DNA of 64,000 nucleotides from Gracilimonas sp. (GTDB lineage: Bacteria; Bacteroidota; Rhodothermia; Balneolales; Balneolaceae): positions 186,001 through 250,000 of the forward strand of contig JAKURD010000001.1 of NCBI GenBank assembly GCA_022450045.1. Direction: 5' to 3'. Positions 8,249-17,032 of this stretch are shown one piece after another (position 1 is the first letter of the stretch; each line of letters begins with the position of its first letter). Made by a program: the position numbers and the translations under genes. The notes under the pieces were generated by a model. That model made no database searches. It saw only the letters and a list, made by a program, of their open reading frames with translations, and had not been told where the DNA came from.

Positions 8249-11200
8249 GGACTTCACTCACTACTAATTTTTTTAAAAACTCCAGCGCCGTCTTGATATC
8301 CGGAATATCCTGTATCACAAATCGTACCGCATCCTTTTTTTGTACGACCTGGAATTTACCTTTTCGTTCGGCTTCAATTTTTTCAAGCACTTCCTGGAAT
8401 TTACCTGAATCATAGAATATTTTTCCCATTTCGGATTCTTGTTTGGGGCAAACCAGCCACATCCTATCGGCACGAATAGTTACTTTCGTGAAGAAATTAT
8501 TGGATGCAAATAATTTGATCTTGCTTGCCAGTATCAGGTAATCCGCCTCTTTTGGTGTTGGCCCAAAGCGATCTTCGATCTCTTCTTTCCAATCGTCAAT
8601 ATCCTCCGGTTTATTGGTCTGGGAAAGTTTACGATATAAATTGAGCCGCTCTACGCTATCCGAAACATAATTCTGTGGAAGCAAGGCCGTTTCATCAAAT
8701 TCCACAGCCGTTTCAGGATGCTCAGCTTCAGCTTCAATAGTATCAAAAAGGTCACTGAACTCAGATTGTTTAAGCTCGTTTACTGCATCATTTAAGATCT
8801 TGGTATAAAGATCAAACCCGATATCATTGATAAATCCGCTTTGTTCGGCTCCTAAAATATCGCCGGCTCCGCGTATATCAAGATCGCGCATTGCGATGCT
8901 AAACCCGGAACCCAGGTCTGAGAATTCTTCCAGCGCCAATAATCGTTTTCTTGCTTCAGTGCTTAAGGTTTGGATGGGATTGGTGATCAGGTAACAAAAA
9001 GCTTTCCGGTTCGACCGTCCCACACGCCCGCGCAACTGATGGAGTTCAGCAAGCCCAAAATGGTTGGCGTGATTTATGATAATGGTATTTGCATTGGCAA
9101 TATCAATCCCATTCTCTACAATATTGGTCGAAACCAAGACATCAAATTTGTGTTGATAGAAATCGCCTATGATCTTCTCGAGCTGTGAACCGCTCATTTG
9201 TCCATGCCCAAATCGAACCCTGATGTCGGGGACGAGCCGGCGGATCATTTCAGCAACTTCCTCAATATTCTTCACCCGGTTGTGGATGAAGAAAACCTGT
9301 CCGCCCCGTGAAATTTCCTGAAGTATGGCATCACGTATCAGCTCTTCATCAAAGCTGTGGATTTCGGTATATACCGGTTGCCGGTTGGGAGGCGGGGTGT
9401 TTATGATGCTAAGATCCCGAGCCCCCATTAAAGAAAATTGCAATGTTCTTGGAATAGGAGTGGCGGTAAGGGTGAGGACATCCACAGAGGCGCGAAAATT
9501 CTTCAGCTTTTCCTTTGCTGAAACCCCAAATCGCTGTTCCTCATCCACGATGATAAGGCCGAGATCTTTAAACTTAACATCCTTGGAAAGCAAACGGTGA
9601 GTGCCGATAACTACATCTACTTCACCTTCTTTGAGCTTCCTGATTACTTCTTTTTGCTCTTTAGGTGTTCGAAAGCGGGAAAGAGCTTCAACTCGAACCG
9701 GAAATTTCTCCATGCGTTTCATGAAGGTTTTTGCATGCTGTTCAGCTAAAATGGTAGTTGGAACAAGCACAGCCACCTGTTTATGATCGAGAACTGCTTT
9801 GAAAGCGGCTCTTACAGCTACCTCTGTTTTACCAAAGCCAACATCGCCGCAAATAAGGCGGTCCATGGGATGCTCACTTTCCATATCAGATTTTACAGCT
9901 TGAATAGCATCGAATTGATCCGGAGTTTCTTCAAACTCAAAATTTGCTTCCAGCTCAGTCTGCCATTCATTGTCCTTAGAAAAACTGTGAGCCGTTTGTG
10001 CCTTACGCTTGGCATAAAGCTGGATCAATTCTCTGGCAATATCTTTTACTTTCTTCTTGGTTTGTTCCTTTTTTCGAGCCCATGCTCCTGAACCAAGTTT
10101 TGTGATCCTTGGTGCGGTTCCTTCTTTTCCGGAATACTTCTGGAGCTTGTGAAGACTGGTTACATTCACATACAGGGTAGAATCATCTTTATACTGAAGA
10201 ACAACAACTTCCTGCTCTGTATCTTTGACATTGATTTTTTTGAAGCCCATGAACTTTCCGATGCCATAGTCAACATGAACCACAAAATCTCCTCTGCTGA
10301 GGTCTTTTAGCTCCTTAAAGGAGATTCCTCCATGAAAGCGTCGCCTTTTGGTTTTAGGACGATGGTATCGGTTAAAGATCTGGTGATCGGTATAAACAGC
10401 TAATTTTGCCGGTTCATACACAAATCCCTCATGCAGCGATTCTACAACTAATTTGTAATTAAACTCGTGATTGGCTTCTCCAAGTAATTCTTCAAAGCGA
10501 TCTCGCTGGCCATCATTATCACACAGAATGATGGTGGTCAGTCCATTCTCCGTATTTTTGGTGATCTGTTCTCTGAGTAGTTTGAAGTTACCGTGAAAAT
10601 CAGGCTGAGGCTTTGCTTCGAGGGACTTTGTATGCTCGTCTTTTTCAGAAGCCCCTACATTTGCCACGAATAACTGGTGGTTAAACTTTGAAAGCTCTTG
10701 TTCAAAAACTTCTTCCGAGAGATAGCGCTGCTCAGGAAGATCGAGCTCTTCATTTTTATCATGAGTCTCATAAGCTTCTTCAGCTTGTTCGTAATTATCC
10801 GCAATCATGGAGATTACGACATCACGATTTGAGGTAACCAACAAAGTCTCATTATCAAAATAGGAGAGAAAACTTGATTTTTCTTTTTCCGGAAGGTTCG
10901 TGAGGTCGGGAATGATTCGTGCTTCATTCAGGAAAGCAATAGATCGCTGAGAGTCGGCATCGAATTCCCTTATGGTATCAAGTTCATTTCCAAAAAATTC
11001 AAATCGAAGGGGATATTGTCCTGAATATGGAAATACATCGAGGATACCACCACGTACGGCAAATTCACCGGGCTCATCTACAAAACGAACCGGGTCATAT
11101 CCTTGATCGGTAAGTTCTTTTTTGAAGAGATCCAGATCTATCTCATCACCTTTTTTGAGTATTAAACTGACCTCATTCAGGGCCGAGGGCGGGGCTATTT

Positions 11201-11585
11201 GCTCTCCGATAGCTTCTACGGAGGTAATCACGATGGCTTTGGAATGATCAGAGATCTCTTGAAGGGCTTCTGATCGCTGTACCAAAAGCCCTGTATCTTT
11301 TAGTTGCTGCTTGTCATAAGGTTTGCTGTTGGAAGATGGAAATAGAACGACCGGCTTATCCCGTGAGATCACATCAAGGTCTGCTTTTAGAAATCGAGCC
11401 CCTTCATCTGTTTCAGAGATCACTAAAACACGGTCTTTTTTAGAGCAGAGATCCTCCAGTAGAAAACTATTAAATGCCCCGATACTTTTTTTTAGATTCA
11501 GCGACTTTTTGGAGAGAAGATGTTCATATACTTCATCGAAGATCCCATTCTTCCGGAGTTGTTCCTTTATAAAAGAAATGCTCAT
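8241..11585 (-). CDS. mfd: transcription-repair coupling factor
   Basis: 1114-residue DNA translocase that removes stalled RNA polymerase and recruits UvrA. Domain order is complete: UvrB-like N-terminal modules (1-350), an RNA-polymerase-interacting CarD-like domain starting near residue 430 (GDFVVHVDYGIGKFMGFK), a superfamily 2 motor with Walker A GDVGFGKTE near 578, DEEQ box VDEEQRFGV near 680, LTATPIPRTL (motif III) and GRVGRSNRKAFCY (motif VI), and a C-terminal TRCF domain. Its last bases overlap tsaC. No gene lies immediately upstream; 11586-11900 holds repeat element B. Confidence 0.98.
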   Translation of the reverse strand: MSISFIKEQLRKNGIFDEVYEHLLSKKSLNLKKSIGAFNSFLLEDLCSKKDRVLVISETDEGARFLKADLDVISRDKPVVLFPSSNSKPYDKQQLKDTGLLVQRSEALQEISDHSKAIVITSVEAIGEQIAPPSALNEVSLILKKGDEIDLDLFKKELTDQGYDPVRFVDEPGEFAVRGGILDVFPYSGQYPLRFEFFGNELDTIREFDADSQRSIAFLNEARIIPDLTNLPEKEKSSFLSYFDNETLLVTSNRDVVISMIADNYEQAEEAYETHDKNEELDLPEQRYLSEEVFEQELSKFNHQLFVANVGASEKDEHTKSLEAKPQPDFHGNFKLLREQITKNTENGLTTIILCDNDGQRDRFEELLGEANHEFNYKLVVESLHEGFVYEPAKLAVYTDHQIFNRYHRPKTKRRRFHGGISFKELKDLSRGDFVVHVDYGIGKFMGFKKINVKDTEQEVVVLQYKDDSTLYVNVTSLHKLQKYSGKEGTAPRITKLGSGAWARKKEQTKKKVKDIARELIQLYAKRKAQTAHSFSKDNEWQTELEANFEFEETPDQFDAIQAVKSDMESEHPMDRLICGDVGFGKTEVAVRAAFKAVLDHKQVAVLVPTTILAEQHAKTFMKRMEKFPVRVEALSRFRTPKEQKEVIRKLKEGEVDVVIGTHRLLSKDVKFKDLGLIIVDEEQRFGVSAKEKLKNFRASVDVLTLTATPIPRTLQFSLMGARDLSIINTPPPNRQPVYTEIHSFDEELIRDAILQEISRGGQVFFIHNRVKNIEEVAEMIRRLVPDIRVRFGHGQMSGSQLEKIIGDFYQHKFDVLVSTNIVENGIDIANANTIIINHANHFGLAELHQLRGRVGRSNRKAFCYLITNPIQTLSTEARKRLLALEEFSDLGSGFSIAMRDLDIRGAGDILGAEQSGFINDIGFDLYTKILNDAVNELKQSEFSDLFDTIEAEAEHPETAVEFDETALLPQNYVSDSVERLNLYRKLSQTNKPEDIDDWKEEIEDRFGPTPKEADYLILASKIKLFASNNFFTKVTIRADRMWLVCPKQESEMGKIFYDSGKFQEVLEKIEAERKGKFQVVQKKDAVRFVIQDIPDIKTALEFLKKLVVSEVHA

Positions 11586-11668
11586 GAATAGCTTTTTATG
11601 GACTTAAAATAGAGATGAAAGATACGCGGTTATATTGCCGATTAGCAATGTAAATTGACATAAATATA

Positions 11669-11859
11669 ACGTCTGTTTGAGATAAGAACTAAGTTAAAAG
11701 GATAAAAATGGGTGCTTGCAGTCATTCCTGTGGAGACGGGAATCTAACGGTGGCCATTACTTCAGCATTCGATTCCTAACAAACCATAGGGTTTCGTGCA
11801 TTCGCTGCGAAATGACCATTTAACGTGTTCTACCAATGGTTTTTATATCAAATTCACGT
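11669..11859. repeat. MITE-like intergenic element B
   Basis: 191-bp element whose ends ACGTCTGTTTGAGATAA (11669-11685) and TTATATCAAATTCACGT (11843-11859) are inverted copies at 13 of 17 positions. The interior resembles element A: a GTCATTCCTGTGGAGACGGG hairpin arm near 11721 and a TTTCG...CGAAA hairpin near 11792-11813. Its ends match those of the elements at 40.7, 46.3 and 60.6 kb better than those of element A. It lies between mfd and batA, both on the minus strand, and fills most of the 315-base gap. Confidence 0.65.
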
Positions 11860-11900
11860 TACATACAGCAAAGTATAAAGACGATTATGAGCTGGATCGT

Positions 11901-12896
11901 TCAGGAAGTTTCGATTCCTGCTAATACCGATTTTTTTAGGATAAAGCTTAGAAATAGCAGACCGAACGCCCATGCGAGATATACAGTGTACAGATCTTTA
12001 TAATCTGTATAGATCAATTCTTCAACTTCTGTAGTTTCGAGTTCGTCGATCTCTTCATAAATGCTTTCAAGTTCTTCAGAATCGATAGCTCTGAAATAAC
12101 GCCCACCCGTTAATTCCGCTACACTGGTCAGCATTTCTTCATCAATATTTACCTCAATGTTTTGATAACGCCTTCCAAAGATCGGGTCCTGAATAGGGTA
12201 AGGAGCAGTTCCACGTGTTCCGGCCCCAATAGTGTAGATTTTTATATCATAGGTAAGGGCTAAGTCAGCTGCTGTAACCGGATCGATCTCACCGGCGTTA
12301 TTTTGTCCGTCGGTCAAGAGGATTATAACTTTACTTTCAGCCTGACTTTCCTTCAAGCGGTTGATGGCCGTGGAAATGCCCATTCCGATAGCTGTTCCGT
12401 CTTCAATAATTCCCATTTCAAGGTCATCGATAAGATCTTTGAGCAGCCGGTAATCAAGGGTAGGTGGAACAACGGTGAAACTTTGCATGGCAAATGTTAC
12501 GAGTCCGATACGATCCGAATTTCGCTTGTCCACAAAGTCTTTAGCAACTTCTCGGGCCGCTTCAAAACGATTTGGTTTCAGATCTTCAGCCCGCATGGAA
12601 GTGGACATATCCAAAACCATCACAATATCAATTCCTTCTGCATTTCGCTCTACGGTTGTGAGACGTTCTTGCGGCCTTGCAAGGGCAACTATAAGTAATA
12701 TTATACCGGCCCACATCATAAGAGCCTGAACCCAGTGAAGATGTGATTTCCAGTTTCCGGGCAGGTCATCTAACAGATCAAGGGAGGAAAAGGTGAGTGT
12801 GGCGCGCTTTCGCCTAAAAAATCGGTATAGGTACATCCCGATCAATACCGGAAGAAGCAACAATGCCCAAAACCATTCAGGATTAGCAAATTCCAT
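11901..12896 (-). CDS. BatA-like von Willebrand factor A membrane protein
   Basis: 331-residue membrane-anchored VWA protein. The N-terminal BatA helix pair includes FANPEWFWALLLLPVLIG and a second segment near residues 60-75, and a C-terminal helix anchors the other end. The MIDAS metal site is visible as MVLDMSTSMRAEDL near residue 95 with TDGQNNAGEIDP further on. It is two bases downstream of a BatD-like gene on the same strand, so the two form an operon. Bat proteins are associated with oxidative-stress or aerotolerance phenotypes in Bacteroides, but the molecular role is unclear. MoxR ATPase and BatB/BatC genes are not in the window. Confidence 0.92.
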   Translation of the reverse strand: MEFANPEWFWALLLLPVLIGMYLYRFFRRKRATLTFSSLDLLDDLPGNWKSHLHWVQALMMWAGIILLIVALARPQERLTTVERNAEGIDIVMVLDMSTSMRAEDLKPNRFEAAREVAKDFVDKRNSDRIGLVTFAMQSFTVVPPTLDYRLLKDLIDDLEMGIIEDGTAIGMGISTAINRLKESQAESKVIILLTDGQNNAGEIDPVTAADLALTYDIKIYTIGAGTRGTAPYPIQDPIFGRRYQNIEVNIDEEMLTSVAELTGGRYFRAIDSEELESIYEEIDELETTEVEELIYTDYKDLYTVYLAWAFGLLFLSFILKKSVLAGIETS

Positions 12897-12898
12897 CC

Positions 12899-13894
12899 TT
12901 AATTCTCCTTTTTTTGTTCAGAAGCTTTTGGTTTGAACTGGGCTTCATATTTAACCTTAAGCCTTGAAATTCGTGCTGAATCGGCTAATTTAGCTCGTTC
13001 CATAAATTCAATAGCGTGATCAAAAGTTTCCCAGGCATCTTCAAGGGTTGGGGTAAATTTGGCAAATTTAACAAGATCAGCTTTTCTGAGGATGACCCGC
13101 GTTTTCTCTGTCATTGTATCATCTACGCCGTAAGCATCCAGGTAACGAAGTAACTCTGTGGAAGTAGATTCCAGTGCAGGGATTTTATAAAGCTCCTCAA
13201 AATAGGTTCGTATTGCATCACCGATCTCACTGTAAAAGAGCTTGAAGTTTTTGGTCTCAGCAATATCCGATTCTCTTTTAATGCTAAGCAGATTTTTCTC
13301 AAGTTCTTTAATCGGATTATTAAATGGCTGGATCTCAATTTGTGGCTTGGATTCGGATTCCTCGGGCTCTTTCCGAAATTTATACCACCAGATCAAAAAG
13401 GCAGCCAAAAGTGATCCGGCCAATATCCACGGCCACCATGGTCTTTGAAAAGTAAAATTGGGTTTCATCGGCTTCAGCGTAGTATCACCTTCTGCTACTA
13501 CGCTTTTAAAGAAAAGCAGAACCGGATCTGTTCTAAGTTGTATAGTATCTTCTTCAGAATAAAATGTGACAGGCATTTCAGGAAGGCTGAGATCTTTATT
13601 CCCGAAATACTGAAGATTGTAGATCAGACTGTCGCTGAATTCTGATAGTTTGAATTGTTGCCTGCCAATAAGCTCAACAGATGGGGGAAAGGAAGCAGTA
13701 TCAGGAAATTCTATTCTCTGATATTCTTGATCTTGCTGAATGATCAGAGAGTATCTAAATGTATCACCAATGCTTATTGAGTCGGTATCAATATTTGTTC
13801 GCACGGTTTGAGAATATATATTTACTGAGAAAAACAATAAAATCAACACGGTAAGCGATTGTAAAGCGCCCGGCTTTAACAAGATGATTTTCAT
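12899..13894 (-). CDS. BatD-like single-pass membrane protein
   Basis: 331 residues: an N-terminal signal peptide ending near VNIYSQ, about 110 residues of predicted beta-rich periplasmic sequence (NIDTDSISIGDTFRYSL), one transmembrane helix WWPWILAGSLLAAFLIWWY near residue 155, and a mostly helical cytoplasmic part. This layout and its place directly upstream of batA fit the BatD/oxygen-tolerance group or the DUF4381-type protein of such clusters. I recognise the architecture and context rather than a diagnostic motif, so the family name is an inference. Confidence 0.65.
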   Translation of the reverse strand: MKIILLKPGALQSLTVLILLFFSVNIYSQTVRTNIDTDSISIGDTFRYSLIIQQDQEYQRIEFPDTASFPPSVELIGRQQFKLSEFSDSLIYNLQYFGNKDLSLPEMPVTFYSEEDTIQLRTDPVLLFFKSVVAEGDTTLKPMKPNFTFQRPWWPWILAGSLLAAFLIWWYKFRKEPEESESKPQIEIQPFNNPIKELEKNLLSIKRESDIAETKNFKLFYSEIGDAIRTYFEELYKIPALESTSTELLRYLDAYGVDDTMTEKTRVILRKADLVKFAKFTPTLEDAWETFDHAIEFMERAKLADSARISRLKVKYEAQFKPKASEQKKEN

Positions 13895-14045
13895 TTAGGG
13901 TATGTCAAAAAATTTGGTTCGAATTTAAAGCTGAAAATATAACATTGAGAGGTAAATATTTTAGAAATTTGGGGCACTATACTTTTATGAAAGTAGCGTA
14001 TTAATTCTTATTATTTTCGCAACAAAAAAATCTACAGTTTAATAA

Positions 14046-15338
14046 ATGATAATTACCAGATCGAAGTGGGGAATAGGGCTAATTGCGTTTTTCACAGCCA
14101 TTTCCTTAGCATTGGTACTAAATTTTACGGGTGACTATACCCCTCCGAAATATAAGATTTCAGCTGAAAATGTAGTTGAGATCAAAGAAGACGTTGAGCT
14201 TGATTCCTATGGCTTTAATGTAATAGATGCTGAAGTAGAAGAGGGGCGGGTAAAACGTAATCAAAGTTTGTATTTGATACTGAGCGATATAGATGTAACC
14301 CCTCAAACTATTTATGAGATCAACAGAAAATCAAAAGGTGTGTTTGAAAGCAATCGCGTCAAACCCGGTCAGCGATACATAGTCTATAGAGATGCTGAAT
14401 CTTCAAAGGCTTACCGATTGATTTTGCATAGTGACGCGCTTGATTACGTAATATTTGAATGGAAAAATGCGATTAATGTTAGTATCGGACAGAAAGAGGT
14501 TACAAAACAGATCGTAGAAGCTTCAGGGGTCATTACTTCCTCACTGTATGAGTCACTTGTAGAGCAGGACAAAAACATTCTTATAGCTAACCGATTGAGT
14601 GAAATTTTTGCATGGCAGATTGATTTTTTTAGATTATATCCCGGTGACCACTACAAGTTGATCTACGAAAAGCAATTCGTAGATGGTAAACCCTACGGTA
14701 TAGGTGAAATTCTTGCTGCTCAATTTGAGCATAACGACATAACATACGATGCTTATTATTTTGAGGGTGAGAAGAGCGAAGGGTTTTACGACAGTGAAGG
14801 GAATGGAGTTCAAAAAGCGTTGCTCAAAGCACCATTTAAATTTTCTCAAAGAATTAGTTCTTCATTTAACAGAAATCGATTTCATCCGGTATTAAAAAGA
14901 AGATTACCACACACCGGAGTGGATTATGCGGCCCCAACTGGAACTCCTGTATTATCGGTCGGTGATGGACAAGTGACAGAGGCTCAGTACAGAGGAGCAA
15001 ATGGAAATATAGTTAAGATCCGGCATAATGGTACTTATACAACAGCTTATCTACACTTGAATGGGTTTGCCAGAGGTATTACACCTGGTACAAAAGTGCG
15101 TCAGGGACAGGTAATTGGTTATGTAGGTAAAACCGGCCGAGTAACCGGAGTGCATTTGCACTATATGATCTATAAAAATGGTCAACCTGTAAATCCATTG
15201 ACAATAGATCTTCCACCATCAAAAGCTATCGATGAATCAGAGAGAAGTGAATTTGAGAATGTGATGAAGCGTTTAAAAGAGCAAATGGAAGAAGTAAAGG
15301 ATCAGGAAAACGTAGCTTCAGCTCTTTCTACCGATTGA
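14046..15338 (+). CDS. M23-family peptidoglycan endopeptidase
   Basis: 430-residue envelope zinc peptidase. One N-terminal hydrophobic segment (GIGLIAFFTAISLALVLNF) anchors or exports it. A central region (residues about 50-140) has LysM/OapA-like features, including QTIYEINRKSKGVF and VKPGQRYIVY. The C-terminal LytM domain carries HTGVDYAAP (H-x3-D zinc ligands, about residue 292) and GVHLHYMIYKNG (H-x-H, about 369). It cuts peptide cross-links in murein or activates amidases. It is divergent from batD and convergent with the DUF58 gene, which splits what is usually a continuous Bat/DUF58 cluster. Confidence 0.94.
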   Translation: MIITRSKWGIGLIAFFTAISLALVLNFTGDYTPPKYKISAENVVEIKEDVELDSYGFNVIDAEVEEGRVKRNQSLYLILSDIDVTPQTIYEINRKSKGVFESNRVKPGQRYIVYRDAESSKAYRLILHSDALDYVIFEWKNAINVSIGQKEVTKQIVEASGVITSSLYESLVEQDKNILIANRLSEIFAWQIDFFRLYPGDHYKLIYEKQFVDGKPYGIGEILAAQFEHNDITYDAYYFEGEKSEGFYDSEGNGVQKALLKAPFKFSQRISSSFNRNRFHPVLKRRLPHTGVDYAAPTGTPVLSVGDGQVTEAQYRGANGNIVKIRHNGTYTTAYLHLNGFARGITPGTKVRQGQVIGYVGKTGRVTGVHLHYMIYKNGQPVNPLTIDLPPSKAIDESERSEFENVMKRLKEQMEEVKDQENVASALSTD

Positions 15339-15360
15339 ACCAGATAGGACAAAAAAAGAA

Positions 15361-16236
15361 TCAGTATCGGCTGCCCCGACGTTGGAAGAAATTCATTAAG
15401 GGCTTTACGTACGACTGATTGGTTTGAACTTCCACGGCATCAATCTTCATCTTCAGCATCATGTCATGGATATAGGCTTTTTGCTCCATGCGTTTGATCT
15501 TATATGCCTTACGAACTTTTGAGCTTGAGGTATCAACGATCTTTTCAGCCCCCGTCTCGGCATCTCTCAATGTTACCAATCCAATATCGGGCAGCTCACC
15601 TTCAAGGTGATCGCTGATAATAATGCTCACCAGATCATGCTTTTGATTTGTTATTCTGAGCTGTTTATCAAAGTCTTCATCCCTAAAATCTGAAGCCAGA
15701 ACTACAATTGCTCTTCGGTCAAGTAGTCGGTTTATATAGGACAGGGCATCAGCAATATCGGTACCAGTACCGGTTGGTTTGGTGGTGAACAATTCCCGGA
15801 TTAGCCGGAGTACGTGAGTTCTTCCTTTTTTAGGAGGAACTACTTTCTCAATATGATCACTGAATAAGACCAAACCAACCTTATCACTGTTTTTGATGGC
15901 ACTAAAGGCCAAAACTGCACAAAGTTCGATAGCAAGATCCATTTTGCTTTGATTCTGACTCCCAAACGTCCCACTCTGGGAAATATCGATGCATAGCATC
16001 AGCGTTTGTTCCCGCTCTTCCTCGAATATTTTAATGAAGGGATCACCGGTTCGGGCCGTTACATTCCAGTCAATTTGCCGGATATCATCCCCGTAGGTGT
16101 AGGCGCGTACTTCCGTGAACTCCATTCCTCGTCCCTTAAAAGCAGACTGGTATTCACCTCCAAACAAGGTATTTACAATACCCTTGGTTTGGATTTCGAG
16201 CTTTCGGATCTTTTTAAGTATTTCTTTTGGGATCAT
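15361..16236 (-). CDS. DUF58 domain-containing protein
   Basis: 291-residue cytoplasmic protein of the DUF58 family, a VWA-like fold usually encoded beside MoxR AAA+ ATPases and Bat proteins. Diagnostic segments are GEYQSAFKGRGMEFTEVR, YGDDIRQIDWNVTARTGDPF and FEEEREQTLMLCIDISQSG, the last resembling a MIDAS strand. No MoxR gene is in the window. The nearest Bat genes are 1.5 kb away on the same strand, across the M23 gene. Precise function is unknown for the family. Confidence 0.93.
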   Translation of the reverse strand: MIPKEILKKIRKLEIQTKGIVNTLFGGEYQSAFKGRGMEFTEVRAYTYGDDIRQIDWNVTARTGDPFIKIFEEEREQTLMLCIDISQSGTFGSQNQSKMDLAIELCAVLAFSAIKNSDKVGLVLFSDHIEKVVPPKKGRTHVLRLIRELFTTKPTGTGTDIADALSYINRLLDRRAIVVLASDFRDEDFDKQLRITNQKHDLVSIIISDHLEGELPDIGLVTLRDAETGAEKIVDTSSSKVRKAYKIKRMEQKAYIHDMMLKMKIDAVEVQTNQSYVKPLMNFFQRRGSRY

Positions 16237-16339
16237 AGTGTCTGTATTTATCTCAGCCGAAGATAAGAAATGGCAGGTTTAATCAAGAATCAGATAAGTA
16301 AAAATTTGAAGTCGGGATTGGCTTTATCCTGTATGATTT

Positions 16340-16466
16340 ACCTCTCGGTCTGCCGGCTCCAAGCCGTCTGACCGATTGTTGAAACAGGGTACCAAGTTCA
16401 GTTCGTATCCCAATCAAACATCCAGGGCATGTACCATCGATCAGATGGGTGATCCATCAGATCGAG
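16340..16466. repeat. remnant of the intergenic hairpin element, ends missing
   Basis: Minus-oriented interior sequence shared with the elements at 40.7, 46.3 and 60.6 kb. It has the GGCTCCAAGCCGTCTGACCG hairpin half (about 16354-16373), the spacer CAAGTTCAGTTCGTATCC, and the paired CGATCAGATGGGTGATCCATC module (about 16438-16457). I could not find the ACGTGARTTCGA terminal repeats on either side, so this is a decayed or partial copy. It lies downstream of the broken HEAGH gene and upstream of the DUF58 start. Confidence 0.6.
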
Positions 16467-16510
16467 TTTGAGATTATTTCATGGTACGTTAGAGATCTAT
16501 CTCAATAATC

Positions 16511-16958
16511 TTATTTATCTCGTTCAAAGAAAGGGTAAAGCAGGAACATCAACAGTGTGATCATACCGATCCAGTACATTGACCAGGCAAAAGCTGTTAG
16601 CAGTAAGCCCAGCTCTGCCGTTATGCGCCGATGATTCCACCATCCGAAAACAAAGATAAGAAGCGGGAAGAGGATCTCAAGTAACGTTCCGCCAGGAATC
16701 GCCATGAAACGATTGCCAAAAGAACCAAAGAAGGTATGGCCGGCTTCATGGATGATCAGTAAAAAGTTGTTTATAAAAAGAAGAAGGGAGAAAGGTAAAA
16801 AGGGTAGCTGTACATCCACGTAAAAGAGATCTCCATATTAACGCCATCCAGTATTGCTCTGCCAACACCCGGCAGAAAGGAATACATACTAATGAAAACC
16901 ACCACTTCTTTATGTAGGGCAGTGCTTTATCGAAATAGAATTCTGCGCTAAAATTCAA
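16511..16958 (-). pseudogene. HEAGH-motif membrane protein broken by two frameshifts
   Basis: One protein is spread over three reading frames. The start (MNFSAEFYFDKALPYIKKWW...SLVCIPF) is in one frame from 16958. The continuation FLPGVGRAILDGVNMEISF is in a second frame after about 16880. The end, from LPFSLLLFINNFLLIIHEAGH to FFERDK at 16511, is in a third. Both junctions fall at T-runs read on the minus strand (CCTTTCTG and CCCTTTTTACC), and adding one T at each would restore about 150 residues with several membrane helices. HEAGH resembles a zinc-peptidase HExxH site, but no known family is claimed. It could be a true pseudogene or a homopolymer sequencing artefact. Confidence 0.7.
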
Positions 16959-17032
16959 AATAACTGAACCATTTGGATTACTATAGAGTTGTGATAGTAG
17001 AAGTTAAACAGATATCAAATAAGAAGGTAACT

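Noticed and set aside
12303..12729. long plus-strand ORFs opposite batA
   Set aside because: They are antisense shadows of the conserved VWA gene with no ribosome site.
16973..17032. 20-codon upstream extension of aconitase
   Set aside because: The ATG at 17033 has the better Shine-Dalgarno and matches the usual protein start.
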